Origin: Brevundimonas subvibrioides
GTDB taxonomy: Bacteria; Pseudomonadota; Alphaproteobacteria; Caulobacterales; Caulobacteraceae
Length of the DNA stretch: 64,000 nucleotides
NCBI GenBank assembly: GCA_002280475.1
Contig: NCEB01000003.1
Coordinates: 1-64,000, forward strand
Direction of reading: 5' to 3'
Below the pieces are notes generated by a model. The model saw nothing but the letters and a program-made list of their open reading frames with translations. It was not told the DNA's origin and ran no database searches. Positions 38,945 through 50,942 of the stretch are shown here, piece after piece. The translations under genes were made by a program, and so were the position numbers. Numbering within the stretch: position 1 is the stretch's first letter; each line of letters starts with the position of its first letter.

Positions 38945-39229
38945 TTACTCGGCGGCGAGCGCCTGCTGGTCGTCGTTCGCCGGAAGAATCGAGACGTAAC
39001 AACGGCCGCCACGTTTGGTGGTGAATTTCACCGAGCCGTGGGCCGTGGCGAACAGGGTGTGGTCGCGGCCCAGGCCGACGTTCTCACCGGGGTGGAAGGT
39101 GGTGCCGCGCTGGCGGACCAGGATGTTGCCGGCCAGCACGCGCTCGCCGCCGAACTTCTTCACGCCCAGGCGCTTGGACTCGGAGTCGCGACCGTTGCGC
39201 GACGAACCACCGGATTTCTTGTGTGCCAT
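38945..39229 (-). CDS. rpmA: 50S ribosomal protein L27
   Basis: 94 residues. The sequence is typical of L27: [44 protein letters not shown] and a basic core, with the N-terminus that reaches the peptidyl transferase centre. It follows rplU by 27 bases, as in most bacteria. The C-terminal extension [12 protein letters not shown] is slightly long. Confidence 0.96.
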   Translation of the reverse strand: MAHKKSGGSSRNGRDSESKRLGVKKFGGERVLAGNILVRQRGTTFHPGENVGLGRDHTLFATAHGSVKFTTKRGGRCYVSILPANDDQQALAAE

Positions 39230-39256
39230 GGGAAGGCTCCCGTTCTCGTACTGATC

Positions 39257-39669
39257 TTAGGCTTCGTCGGTCGAAGCGGCGGTTTCGGTCTTGGGCGCGG
39301 CCTTCTTGGCCGGAGCCTTCTTGGCGGCGGCCTTGGGAGCCTCGGCCTCGACCGGGGCGGCTTCCACGCGGGGAGCCAGGCCTCGGGCGCGGGCGTTGAT
39401 CTCGGCCTTGGTCATCAGCTCGACCTTGCCGTCCCACTTGGCCTTCTCGCCGGCGCCTTCGATGCCGGTGATGCGCAGGACCGATTCCATCTGGCGATGG
39501 CCGTTCGTGCGGCGATAGCCCTGACGGTCACGCCCTTGTCGCCGCCCAGCATCAGGACGCTGCCCAGGCTCAGGACGTCGCCCGCCTCGCCGGCGAGCTT
39601 CTCGACCACGATGGTGTCGCCCGGTTGAACCCGGTACTGCTTGCCGCCGGTTTTGATCACCGCGTACAT
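39257..39669 (-). pseudogene. rplU: 50S ribosomal protein L21, frameshifted with a missing block
   Basis: From the ATG at 39669 the first 49 residues are normal ([18 protein letters not shown] ... GGDKGVTV). At about 39523-39529 the frame changes, and the C-terminal part continues in another frame as [23 protein letters not shown], followed by an Ala/Lys-rich tail, to 39257. About 31-33 residues that every L21 has between these points, the second RNA-binding strand region, are missing. The deletion length is 1 modulo 3. L21 is normally required for 50S assembly, so either the assembly is wrong or another copy exists elsewhere. Confidence 0.88.
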
Positions 39670-39822
39670 ATTGAGGCCTCGGCTTAACGCGAAAAAGAAT
39701 GCGCCCGCCGGGTGACCCCGCGGGCGAAGAGCGGCGACATAGACGGCAGGGCCCGAGGAGTCAACGCGAAAGCCCGCCATCCGGCGCGTGACGCGGCCGA
39801 CGGCCCCCCTATATTGCATCCG

Positions 39823-41727
39823 ATGACCCCGGAGCCGCCCACCCTTGAAACCAGCCTGCCGCTGGTCGCCGCCGACCTGATCCGCGACGAGGCCCGGCGT
39901 GCGCCCGACAAGCCCGGCGTCTATCGCATGTATGGCGAGGACGGGACCTGCCTGTACGTCGGCAAGGCCAAGTCCATCAAGAAGCGCATCCTCCAGTACG
40001 CCCAGGGCCGGTTCCACACCCAGCGCATCGGCCTGATGGTGTCCCTGACCCGGTCGATGGAGCTGGTGGTCACGGCGTCGGAGACCGAGGCGCTGCTGCT
40101 GGAATCCAACTTCATCAAGAAGCTGAAGCCCCGGTTCAACGTGGTGCTGCGCGACGATAAATCCTTCGCCGAACTGATGATCCGAAAGGACCACCGCGCG
40201 CCCCAGGTCCGAAAGCATCGCGGCGCCCACACCACCGACGGCGACTATTTCGGCCCCTTCGCCTCGACCTGGGCGGTCAACCGCACCCTGACGACCCTGC
40301 AGAAGGCCTTCCTGCTGCGGTCGTGCTCGGACAGTGTCTACGAGACCCGCACGCGGCCCTGCATGCTGCATCAGATCAAACGCTGCTCCGCCCCCTGCAC
40401 CGGCCTGATCAGCCTGGAGGACTACGGCGACCTGGTCGAGGAGGCCTCGCTGTTCCTGCGCGGGAAGTCGCGCGCCGTCATCGGCCGCCTGTCGCAGGAG
40501 ATGACCGAGGCCGCCGAGCGCATGGACTTCGAACAGGCCGCCCGCGTGCGCGACCGCATCCGCGCCCTGTCGGCCATCGCCATGGAAAACTCCGTCAACG
40601 CCGACGGCGTGGCCGAGGCCGACGTCTTTGCCCTGTTCTCGGAGGGCGGCCAGGCCTGCGTTCAGGTGTTTTTCTATCGCTCGGGCCAGAACTGGGGCGG
40701 CCGGGCCTATTTCCCGCGCGTGGACAAGTCGGATACCGACCCGGAGATCCTCGCCGCCTTCCTGGGCCAGTTCTACGAGGACAAGCCCGTCCCCCGCCTG
40801 ATTCTGTCCAACGTCCGCCCGCATGAGCTGGAACTGCTGGAAGAGGCCTTTTCGATGAAGGCGCGGCTGGTCGACGGCCGCCGGGTCGTTTCGATCGAGC
40901 GACCGATGCGCGGCGACCGCAAGGGCCTGGTCGACCACGCCCTGACCAATGCCCGAGAGGCCCTGGGTCGCAAGATGGCCGAGGGCTCGGCCCAGGGCAA
41001 AATCCTGGATGAAGTCTGCGAGGCCTTCGGTCTGGAGAGCCGGCCCGAGCGGATCGAGGTCTATGACAACGCCCACATTCAGGGCTCGAACGCTGTCGGC
41101 GGCATGATCGTGGCGGGGCCGGAGGGCTTCCAGAAGTCGCAGTACCGAAAGTTCAACATCAAGGACACGGACCTGGCCCCCGGCGACGACTACGGCATGA
41201 TGCGCGAGGTCATGCGCCGGCGCTTCTCCCGCCTGGTCAGGGACGAGGAGGAAGGCACCGAGGAAGTAATGCGCCCCGACCTGCTGCTGATCGACGGCGG
41301 GGCGGGGCAGCTGGCCGAGGTCCAGGCGGTGCTGGCCGATCTGGGGCTGGACGACATCCTGGCCATCGGCGTGGCCAAGGGGCCGGACCGGGACGCCGGG
41401 CTGGAGCGGTTCTTCGCGCCCGGCAAGCCACCCTTCATGCTGCCGCTGAAATCGCCGGCCCTCTACTACATCCAGCGCCTGCGCGACGAGGCCCACCGCT
41501 TCGCCAACGGGGCCCACGCCAGGCGCCGCTCCATGGACATCAAGAAGAACCCGCTGGACGAGATCGAGGGCGTCGGCCCGGGCCGCAAGCGCGCCCTGCT
41601 GCACGCCTTCGGCTCGGCCAAGGGGGTGGGGCGGGCCTCGGTCGTCGATCTGGAGAAGGTCGAAGGCATCAATCGCGCCCTGGCCGAACGCATCCACGGC
41701 TTCTTCCACCCCGAGACGCGGCGCTAG
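39823..41727 (+). CDS. uvrC: UvrABC system protein C
   Basis: 634 residues from the ATG at 39823. Domain order: GIY-YIG nuclease ([27 protein letters not shown]), UVR region ([17 protein letters not shown]), the RNase-H-like endonuclease half ([34 protein letters not shown]) and a C-terminal HhH pair ([22 protein letters not shown]). With UvrB it makes the dual incision in nucleotide excision repair. A TATATT box lies about 15 bp before the start codon, so the message may have a very short leader. Confidence 0.96.
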   Translation: MTPEPPTLETSLPLVAADLIRDEARRAPDKPGVYRMYGEDGTCLYVGKAKSIKKRILQYAQGRFHTQRIGLMVSLTRSMELVVTASETEALLLESNFIKKLKPRFNVVLRDDKSFAELMIRKDHRAPQVRKHRGAHTTDGDYFGPFASTWAVNRTLTTLQKAFLLRSCSDSVYETRTRPCMLHQIKRCSAPCTGLISLEDYGDLVEEASLFLRGKSRAVIGRLSQEMTEAAERMDFEQAARVRDRIRALSAIAMENSVNADGVAEADVFALFSEGGQACVQVFFYRSGQNWGGRAYFPRVDKSDTDPEILAAFLGQFYEDKPVPRLILSNVRPHELELLEEAFSMKARLVDGRRVVSIERPMRGDRKGLVDHALTNAREALGRKMAEGSAQGKILDEVCEAFGLESRPERIEVYDNAHIQGSNAVGGMIVAGPEGFQKSQYRKFNIKDTDLAPGDDYGMMREVMRRRFSRLVRDEEEGTEEVMRPDLLLIDGGAGQLAEVQAVLADLGLDDILAIGVAKGPDRDAGLERFFAPGKPPFMLPLKSPALYYIQRLRDEAHRFANGAHARRRSMDIKKNPLDEIEGVGPGRKRALLHAFGSAKGVGRASVVDLEKVEGINRALAERIHGFFHPETRR

Positions 41728-41833
41728 GATGGGCCCGACCGCGCACCGTGACACAGGCGGCGGCTGACCGAACCGGCGCGGGACAGCCTGGTTGGACGGA
41801 CCACGCGACGGCTCACGCCGACTGCAGCATCCG

Positions 41834-41854
41834 CCTTCTCCCAGCGGGGGAAGG
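41834..41854. repeat. Small hairpin related to the nearby repeat elements
   Basis: CCTTCTCCC-AGC-GGGGGAAGG is a nine-base stem with one wobble pair, followed by the smaller hairpin-like CGCCGCGAAGCGACGGCG. The arrangement copies the end structure of the element at 32783 in degenerate form. It lies between uvrC and the convergent GIY-YIG gene and may also act as a weak terminator. Confidence 0.4.
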
Positions 41855-41908
41855 GCGCCGCGAAGCGACGGCGTGGAGACCAGAGGCCCTCGTGGAGACG
41901 TGGGGGTC

Positions 41909-42253
41909 TCAGTCGTCTTCGGGCGGTGGGGTCCAGTTCGGATCGTTGACGGGGTACCAGTCGGCCGCGAGGTCCAGCCATTCGGGATTGGCGTCCTCGA
42001 TCAGCTTGAGCTTCCAGTCGCGGTTCCATTTCTTCAGCCGCCGTTCGCGCCGGATCGCCTCGACGACCCACTGATGCTGCTCGTACCAGACCAGGTGAAC
42101 GCAGCCGTGCTCGGCGGAGTAGCCGTCCGGATGGGCGCCGGTCTTGTGATGCCAGACCCGCGCGTGGAGGTTCGAACTCGACCCGATATAGACCCAGCCG
42201 TTCCGCCCGCTGGCCATGATGTAGGTCGCGATGAAGGTCCGGTGCGTCCCCAT
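41909..42253 (-). CDS. Single-domain GIY-YIG nuclease family protein (YhbQ-like)
   Basis: 114 residues from the ATG at 42253 (a GTG two codons upstream is possible). The YhbQ-like pattern is present: [27 protein letters not shown], then [30 protein letters not shown] and [11 protein letters not shown]. The motif GIY-YIG is represented by TYI..VYIG with catalytic Arg and Glu downstream. These small proteins are associated with DNA turnover, but the physiological substrate is unclear. A repeat element abuts its start. Confidence 0.85.
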   Translation of the reverse strand: MGTHRTFIATYIMASGRNGWVYIGSSSNLHARVWHHKTGAHPDGYSAEHGCVHLVWYEQHQWVVEAIRRERRLKKWNRDWKLKLIEDANPEWLDLAADWYPVNDPNWTPPPEDD

Positions 42254-42282
42254 CCGCACAACCTATCCGCACCCCTTCCTCT

Positions 42283-42449
42283 CGTCATCCTCCGGCGAAG
42301 CGCAGCGGAGACCGGGGGACGCAGCGGCGCCGAAGGCGATCTGTTCAGGCACGATGTCAGCCGTCTGCGTCCGCGACAGTTTCGCGCTCCCGCGCGCCGC
42401 TGCGTCCCCCAGTCTGCCCCGCGAAGGCGCGGCTTGCCGGAGGATGACG
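42283..42449. repeat. MITE-like inverted-repeat element
   Basis: Outer inverted repeats CGTCATCCTCCGGC (42283-42296) and GCCGGAGGATGACG (42436-42449) are perfect, and inner 17-base arms (42314-42330 and 42394-42410) containing GGGGGACGCAGCGG are also perfect complements. The 167-bp element separates the GIY-YIG gene from the low-G+C orphan gene. No open frame of note is inside. Confidence 0.8.
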
Positions 42450-42478
42450 AAAGAGGGAAGGCAACGTAATCAGGGACT

Positions 42479-43285
42479 ATGGAGATCAAAGGCGATTGTC
42501 AGATCCTTGTCTTTGTTCGCCCATCGACAACGGCTCGATCCACGACGCTGGAAGCGAGAATGAAATCGTTCCTCAAGTCAGGCGACGGAACAGAGCCTCT
42601 AGATAGCAAGGTGTTTTCCGCTTTCCACGGTCAGGGACAGATCGCTGACTATCTGTTGTGGAATCGAGCTTTCATTGCCGAAATGAAGGCTGTGCACGGC
42701 TACCCAGCGGCACGCATGAGCCGCCTAGTCATCGAGGAACTGAGAAAAGAGCCAAGGGCTGTGGTTTTTGGAACGGTCGGCGTCCACCGCATCTTCGCAG
42801 AACGTCCCGGCGGGTTAGAAGCCAATAGACAGCTAGTAAAAATTGGCGGGCGTCCCATCCGGAAGCTGCTTCAGCAAGCGAATCCCCAGGTCGCCGCAAC
42901 GCGAGAAAAGCTCAGCCTTCCACAGTCAGCGGGGCTAGCGATCATCCTCGTGGACAGCACTCAGAAGATTGAAGCCTCAGTCGCGGCCTATGCTGTGCGA
43001 GACGCTCTGCAAGCAGAGCAACCCGCACTCGATGAGATTGATTTCGTATGGGTTTCGATGGAATCACACGAGCTCAGACTGCCGAATGGCCAAACCGGTT
43101 TTCCAGAACTATGCATCTGGCGAGCAGACGGTATAGCCGCATCGGATCGCTACAAAATCGGACAAATGCTTGATGGCTGGGCACACTTCAACGGCTGCGC
43201 CCTCGAGTGTCTTGACCACACTGCTGGATGGGAAACGATGCGTCCGGTTGGCGAAGGCTGGCCGCTTTCTCTCGGTCTGGAGTAG
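42479..43285 (+). CDS. Orphan protein with a possible PD-(D/E)XK nuclease motif
   Basis: 268 residues, not recognised. Base composition departs from the window: 64 of the 120 bases from 42481 are G or C (53%) while neighbours look near 70%, a sign of recent transfer. Residues 57-70 (DYLLWNRAFIAEMK) have the spacing of a PD-(D/E)XK core, D57 then E68-x-K70 at the end of a hydrophobic strand. A later segment AGLAIILVDSTQKIEASVAAYAVRDAL looks like an alpha/beta region. There is no signal peptide or TM helix. A repeat element abuts the 5' side. A nuclease or defence role is speculative. Confidence 0.55.
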   Translation: MEIKGDCQILVFVRPSTTARSTTLEARMKSFLKSGDGTEPLDSKVFSAFHGQGQIADYLLWNRAFIAEMKAVHGYPAARMSRLVIEELRKEPRAVVFGTVGVHRIFAERPGGLEANRQLVKIGGRPIRKLLQQANPQVAATREKLSLPQSAGLAIILVDSTQKIEASVAAYAVRDALQAEQPALDEIDFVWVSMESHELRLPNGQTGFPELCIWRADGIAASDRYKIGQMLDGWAHFNGCALECLDHTAGWETMRPVGEGWPLSLGLE

Positions 43286-43289
43286 GCGT

Positions 43290-45816
<2,527 letters not shown>

Positions 45817-45991
45817 TCGGGTGGCCTATCGCTCGGCGCGCGGCGCCTCGCTGCTTGAGGCCGGTCTCGACCGCCTTGCAAGCGCCGCGCCGCAGGTTCC
45901 GCGATGAGGTGGGCGTGTCGGGCGGGGGACACAAGAGCGAAGGGCACGACCCTTGCGGCGGCGGCCTCGAACTCGCTCCAGGAGACCCCTT

Positions 45992-47269
45992 TTGTCCCGT
46001 TTCGAAACCCGGCCCGCGCCTTCCGTCCTTCTGGTCGGCGATGCCCGCATGGCCTTTCCAGTGGCCAGGGCGCTGGACAAGGCCGGGGCGCAGGTGTTCG
46101 CCGGCGTGTCGGTGTCGTCGAACTATCTGGAATGGTCCCGGCATCTGGCCGGTTCGTTCCGCCATCCGCCGCTGGAACCCGGCACGGACGAAGCCCTGCC
46201 CGTGATCCTGGACTGGCTGGACCAGAGGGGCGGCGTCACAGCCATTCAGCCAGTCAGCGAGGCGGGCTCGCGGCTGATGTCGCGGCACCGGTCGGCGTTT
46301 CAGGCGCGGGGGCGGCTGATCATGCCGGAGGCCGTCACTGTCGCGGCCTGTATGGACAAGACCGGCCTGTTTCGCCTGTGCGAGCGGTTGGGCGTGGCGC
46401 TGGCACCCTTCCGGCGGGTGACGGGCCTTGCCGAGGCGCGGGCCGCCGCCCGGGCGCTCGGCTTTCCCGTGATCGTCAAGCCGTCGGTGGTCGATGCCGA
46501 ACTGTTCGGGCGAAAGGCGCTGATCGTGCCGGACGAGCCCAGGCTGGCGGCCCTGATGCCCGCCTGGCCCGAGATCCATCCCGAACTGATCGTGCAGCGC
46601 TATGTCACCGGGCCGCGCCACAGCGTCATCTTCACCGCTGACCGGGGGCGGCTGCTGGGAGCGGTCGAGATCCGGGCGGCGCGGACCCACGAACACGACG
46701 GCACCGGCTACACCACCTATGGCGTCACGGTCGCGCCCACGCCCCGCGTGCGCGAGGGGGTCGAGCGGCTGGTTCGGGCCCTGGATTACTCATCGACCGG
46801 GTGCGCCCAGTTCGTGGTCGATCCGCGCTCGGGCGACCTGACCTTCATGGAGATCAATCCCCGCGTCAGCCTGGCGCGGATCGCCGAGCACGCCGGCCTG
46901 CCGCACAGCGTCTGGGGGCTGGAGCTGGCACTGGGACGGCGGATCGCCGGCTGGACGGATCCTTGGTCGGCGCGAACGGACGTCCGCTACGTCTGGACCA
47001 AGGGCGACCTGAACCTGATGATGAAGCGGTTCGCGGACGGGGCGGTGGGGCCGGTCGAGGCCGCCCGGAAACTGGCCCGGATCGGGCTGGACGCGGCGAC
47101 CTGCGTCCACGCCATCTTCGACCCACTGGACCCCGCGCCGGCGATCGGCGTCTACGCCAACCGCTGGATCAAACGGTACCGCGACCATGCGGAATATGAT
47201 CCCGCCTGGGCGAGGACGCGGTTTCCCGAAGCTTTCGAGGCGGCGGCCCCCCTGCGCGACGCCGCCTGA
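45992..47269 (+). CDS. ATP-grasp ligase of unknown substrate
   Basis: 425 residues from a TTG at 45992 preceded by AGGAG; an ATG at 45953 adds an Arg-rich stretch that is less likely. The pre-ATP-grasp Rossmann domain (SVLLVGDARMAFPVARALDKAGAQVFAG) leads into the ATP-grasp core (GFPVIVKPSVVDAELFGRKALIV, ELIVQRYVTGPRHSVIF, and the metal-binding DLTFMEINPRVS). ATP-grasp enzymes join a carboxylate to an amine or thiol via an acyl-phosphate. The substrate is unknown. It is convergent with the second TonB-type receptor, six bases apart. Confidence 0.8.
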   Translation: MSRFETRPAPSVLLVGDARMAFPVARALDKAGAQVFAGVSVSSNYLEWSRHLAGSFRHPPLEPGTDEALPVILDWLDQRGGVTAIQPVSEAGSRLMSRHRSAFQARGRLIMPEAVTVAACMDKTGLFRLCERLGVALAPFRRVTGLAEARAAARALGFPVIVKPSVVDAELFGRKALIVPDEPRLAALMPAWPEIHPELIVQRYVTGPRHSVIFTADRGRLLGAVEIRAARTHEHDGTGYTTYGVTVAPTPRVREGVERLVRALDYSSTGCAQFVVDPRSGDLTFMEINPRVSLARIAEHAGLPHSVWGLELALGRRIAGWTDPWSARTDVRYVWTKGDLNLMMKRFADGAVGPVEAARKLARIGLDAATCVHAIFDPLDPAPAIGVYANRWIKRYRDHAEYDPAWARTRFPEAFEAAAPLRDAA

Positions 47270-47275
47270 GGCGGA

Positions 47276-49519
47276 TCAGCCCCCGGTCGGACCCGACGAG
47301 AAGTCGAACTGTTCCGGCTGGCGGCGGGGGGCGTTGCCGAGCGTCCAGGTCAGGCCGATGTAGAAGGCCGTCAGGTTGATGTCCTGGTTGAACCGCTCGC
47401 GGAAGGCCGGGGTCTCGAACACCGTGTCGTTGTTGAAGGTGCCCAGCACGTCGCGGCCGGTGAAGTTGAACGACAGATGGTCGGTCAGTTTCCTGCGATA
47501 GCCGATGTTCAGCATGCCGCCCGCCTCGCGCGTGCCCTGCGCCAGCAGCTGCTCGCCCTGCCAGAAGCCCGAGACCTGGATGAAGTCGTCGGTCGTCGGC
47601 TGCCAGCTGAGGCTCAGCCGGCCGCTGGCGAAGGTCCCCTCACGGTTGCCGCCGCCCGGGATGCCGGTCGAATCGATCTCCTGGCGGAACAGGTTGACGG
47701 CGCCGCTGTAGCGCAGGGTCTCGGTGAAGCGGCCGTTGGCGGTGACCTCGACCCCCGTGTCACGGCGCGAGCCCAGGTTCTCGGGCCGGGTCAGCAGAAC
47801 GCCGCCTCCGATGTCGCGGGCGACGTCGGTGAAGGCGCCCGAGGTGTCCCGCAGATAGGCGGTGGCCATGTAGAAGGTCTGGCCCTGACGCAGCTGCCAC
47901 ATGACCTCGAAGGCGTCGGTCTCCTGGGGGGCCAGGTCCGGGTTGCCGGACCGCAGGTTCAGCGGGTCCTGGAAGGCCACGAAGGGGTTCAGCTGCTGGG
48001 GCTGGGGCCGCTGGATGCGCCGCGAATAGCTGGCGCGCACGGTCTGGGCTTCCGACAGCTTGTACTGGAGGTGGGCGGTCGGATAGGCCTTGAAATAGTC
48101 CTGGCTCGCCGAGACGCCGCCGGTCAGGTCGGTGATTTCCACCTCGGCCTGTTCCAGACGCAGCCCCAGCTGGGCCGAGAACTGTTCGGTCAGGGGGCGC
48201 TCCCAGGTGGCGTACCAGGCGTGGACCGTCTGTTCGGCCTCGAAGCGGTTGGAGAAGTTCGGAACCACAGCCAGGCCCGCCTCGGACGGGCCGCGCGAGA
48301 AGACGAAGTCCTGTTCCGGTTGCTGAATGTTCAGCTCATAGCCGAGACGCAGCTGCCCCCCTTCGGCGAACGGCCGGACATAGGCGCTGGTCAGGCCCAG
48401 GGTGGTCTGGTCGGTCTGCTGCTCGGTCAGCTCATAGAGGTCGGGGGTGACCGGCAGGGCGAAGCGCGACAGGGTCAGGCCGCCGGATTCATTGCCGTTC
48501 TCGTCATAGCGCAGCTCGTTGGACCACTCATGGCCCGCGTCGTCGAAGCGGTGCAGCAGGCGGGCGGTCGCCCCCCAGTTCACGAAGTCGAAGTCCACCG
48601 AGCCGTCGCGGCGATAGCGGCTGGTGGGCGTGCCGGCGGCGTCACGGGTCTCGAACAGGCCGACCACGTCGCCCTCGCCCGAGAAGGCGACGCCGCGCAG
48701 TTCGCCGGTCAGCTGGGTCTTGTCGGTCAGGCGGTATTCGGCGGTGACGCGGCCAAAGGCGCCCGACTGGTCGTTCTCGACCTCCTGATCGGTCGTCGAG
48801 GTCGAGATCAGGGCGCCGGTCGTCGGGTTGAACTGTTCCCGGATGCGCTCGAACGAGACACTGACCGGATCGGCGCGATAGCTGACGTCGCCCGACAGGG
48901 TCAGCCGGTCCTCCTGGATCGAGCCCGAAGCCCCGGCGTTCCAGCGGCCATCGTCGCCGACGTTGGCGCGGATCGAGCCGGTGGTCTGGCGACCCGGGCG
49001 CGGCGCCGTCGACTTGGTGATCAGATTGATGACGCCGCCGGACCCCTCAGGGCTGTAGGCCGCCGACGGATTGGTCATGACCTCGATGCGGGCGTACTGG
49101 TCGGCCGGCAGCTGCTGGATGGCCTGGCCCCGCCCGGCGCCCGATAGAATGCCCGAGGGGCGTCCATCGACCAGGATGGTGACGTTGCCGTCGCCCCTCA
49201 ACGAGACATTGCCTTCGGGATCGACATCGACGGACGGCACGTTGCGCAGCGCGTCGGCCAGACTGCCGGTCGTGGCCTGCAGGTCGTTGGCCAGGCTGTA
49301 GCTGACCGAGTCGATCGAGGTCCGGGTATCCTCGGCCCGGGCCGTGACGACGACGTCGGCGACGGTGTCGCTGTCGGGCTCCGGCTCCGCTTGCGCCGGC
49401 GGCGGGGCGGGCGCCGTCTGCTGCGGGGCCGGCGTCGCCGGGGCGGTCTGGGCGAGGGCGGGCCCGCCGACGGCGGCCAGGGCAGCGCCGGCCATCAGGA
49501 CGGTCTTCAATCGGATCAT
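47276..49519 (-). CDS. TonB-dependent outer-membrane receptor (OMP_b-brl_3 type)
   Basis: 747 residues with a signal peptide (cleavage after GGPALA) and a Pro/Ala-rich N-terminal linker. The plug domain (LADALRNVPSVDVDPEGNVSLRGDGNVTILVDGRPSGILSG, IEVMTNPSAAYSPEGSGGVINLI) precedes a barrel typical of the OMP_b-brl_3 group, usually associated with oligosaccharide or peptide import. It ends FSSGPTGG with no terminal Phe, unusual for barrel proteins. The substrate is unknown. Confidence 0.85.
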   Translation of the reverse strand: MIRLKTVLMAGAALAAVGGPALAQTAPATPAPQQTAPAPPPAQAEPEPDSDTVADVVVTARAEDTRTSIDSVSYSLANDLQATTGSLADALRNVPSVDVDPEGNVSLRGDGNVTILVDGRPSGILSGAGRGQAIQQLPADQYARIEVMTNPSAAYSPEGSGGVINLITKSTAPRPGRQTTGSIRANVGDDGRWNAGASGSIQEDRLTLSGDVSYRADPVSVSFERIREQFNPTTGALISTSTTDQEVENDQSGAFGRVTAEYRLTDKTQLTGELRGVAFSGEGDVVGLFETRDAAGTPTSRYRRDGSVDFDFVNWGATARLLHRFDDAGHEWSNELRYDENGNESGGLTLSRFALPVTPDLYELTEQQTDQTTLGLTSAYVRPFAEGGQLRLGYELNIQQPEQDFVFSRGPSEAGLAVVPNFSNRFEAEQTVHAWYATWERPLTEQFSAQLGLRLEQAEVEITDLTGGVSASQDYFKAYPTAHLQYKLSEAQTVRASYSRRIQRPQPQQLNPFVAFQDPLNLRSGNPDLAPQETDAFEVMWQLRQGQTFYMATAYLRDTSGAFTDVARDIGGGVLLTRPENLGSRRDTGVEVTANGRFTETLRYSGAVNLFRQEIDSTGIPGGGNREGTFASGRLSLSWQPTTDDFIQVSGFWQGEQLLAQGTREAGGMLNIGYRRKLTDHLSFNFTGRDVLGTFNNDTVFETPAFRERFNQDINLTAFYIGLTWTLGNAPRRQPEQFDFSSGPTGG

Positions 49520-49817
49520 GCGTACAGCCCCCGGCGCAACGCGCGCCCTGTCGATCGCCGCCGTATCAAGCTCGCTCGACGCTCCCTAGTTACTTCGCCG
49601 TCATGAATCTCCGCGTGATTTCATAATGTTACGCGCCTGCAATGTTCGTGGCGGGATCGCGGCGCGCAAGGGGTTCGCGCGCGCGACGGAACCTCGAAGC
49701 CTGAACGAGGCTTCATCCCGCCGCCGGAATATGGTCAGGGTCGGGCCATGCCCGCGCCGTCCTGGCCCCCTAGACCAGCGGCATAGAAACGGCTCCCGCA
49801 TGGGAGGAAGGAACAAG

Positions 49818-50453
49818 ATGACGCTTTCGCGCAGAGACCTCGGCTTCGGCATCGCCGCCCTGGCGACCGTCGCGGCCCTGCCCGCCTCGGCCCAGACAGG
49901 CCTGGGCCAGGCCGATCGGGCCACCCTGGCCCAGGCCCAGACCTATCTTCAGAACCTGACCGCCGCCCAGGGCACCTTCGTGGAGACCGGTGCCGGAGGC
50001 CAGCGCCGTCAGGGCCGCTTCTATCTGCAGCGCCCGGGCCGGATGCGGTTCGAATACACCGACCCCGCCGGCCTGCTGGTCGTGGCGGATGGATCCAACG
50101 TCAAACGCTATGATCCGCGGCTGAACGTGTTCCGCCAGGTGCCGCTGGGCGCGACGCCGCTGTCGACCTTCCTGGCGCGCAATGTGCGCTTCGACCAGGG
50201 CGTCTCGATCAACCGCGTCACCCGAATGCAGTCGGGCGCCTTCGCCATCACCGCGCGTGACGCCCGCCGGCCCAACGACGGCTCGGTCATCCTGGCCTTC
50301 GCGGGCAATCCGCTGCGGCTGCAGGAGTGGACGATCACGGACGCGCAGGGGTCCCGGACCCGGACCCAACTGACCACCCTGACGCCGACGTCCGGCCTCG
50401 ACGCCGGCCTTTTCCGCCTGGCCGACCCGACTCGTCGACCGGGCCGGAATTGA
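49818..50453 (+). CDS. lolA: Outer-membrane lipoprotein carrier LolA
   Basis: 211 residues from ATG 49818 with GGAGGAAGG upstream. The mature part has the LolA/LolB half-barrel pattern: YLQNLTAAQGTFVETGAGGQRRQGRFYLQRPGRMRFEYTDPAGLLVVADGSNVKRYDP, and KPNDGS-like loops. LolA shuttles lipoproteins across the periplasm. The signal MTLSRRDLGFGIAALATVAALPASA contains an SRRDLGF sequence resembling a Tat motif. LolCDE and LolB are not in the window. Confidence 0.85.
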   Translation: MTLSRRDLGFGIAALATVAALPASAQTGLGQADRATLAQAQTYLQNLTAAQGTFVETGAGGQRRQGRFYLQRPGRMRFEYTDPAGLLVVADGSNVKRYDPRLNVFRQVPLGATPLSTFLARNVRFDQGVSINRVTRMQSGAFAITARDARRPNDGSVILAFAGNPLRLQEWTITDAQGSRTRTQLTTLTPTSGLDAGLFRLADPTRRPGRN

Positions 50454-50942
50454 CGGATTCACGACTCGTTGACCGTGTTCGGATCAACACAGGCAAGGCA
50501 TTGATCGCAGAATTTGACTCATTTCTCGCGGCGTGACACTTTGGACACAGGACGGCCGCGCCGTCCGCTCGCCTTCGGACCTCATCCCCTCCCGGTGGCG
50601 GCGAGAGAGACAAGCCTTCCCGCCCTCCGACCCCGTGTCGGAGGGCTTTTTTCACGCCGGAGATCGACCCGCGCGAAACCCCTTGGAAAGCCACGCGTGC
50701 CGCGCTAAGTCAGGTCTGTCTCCCACTCAACCGCACCTTCCCGGTCCGCTCCCTGGACCAGTGACGCGCGGCCGGGACGCGCGTGAAGGCCCGGATGGTT
50801 CGGGCGCACCACGACGGGCGACAACCGGTCTTTTCGATCATCGCCAACGGGGATGGGCCCCGAGCACGAGCCGAGACCGGACCAGGAACCACGGCCCCTT
50901 CCCCCGCTCAGCGCCGGGGACGCCGACCAGCACGGACGTTCG
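50454..50942. other. 489-bp gap with a strong terminator and possible structured RNA
   Basis: From about 50550 the top strand can form GGACGGC-CGC-GCCGTCC, then a stem CTCGCC with GGCGAG, then the perfect nine-bp terminator at 50622-50646 followed by six Ts. No convincing coding frame is present. TTGACCG (50469) and TTGACTC (50514) could be -35 boxes but I see no good -10. This may be a long lolA trailer with a terminator or a separate small RNA. From 50660 to 50942 nothing is recognised. Confidence 0.45.
50622..50652 (+). terminator. Strong Rho-independent terminator
   Basis: The stem GCCCTCCGA with TCGGAGGGC around a seven-base loop is followed by TTTTTT. It lies 169 bases after the lolA stop. 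Confidence 0.88.

Noticed and set aside
45836..45900. Heat-shock sigma-32 promoter before clpB
   Set aside because: CTTGCAAG and CCTCAAG can be found in the right orientation, but the -10 match is too weak to claim.
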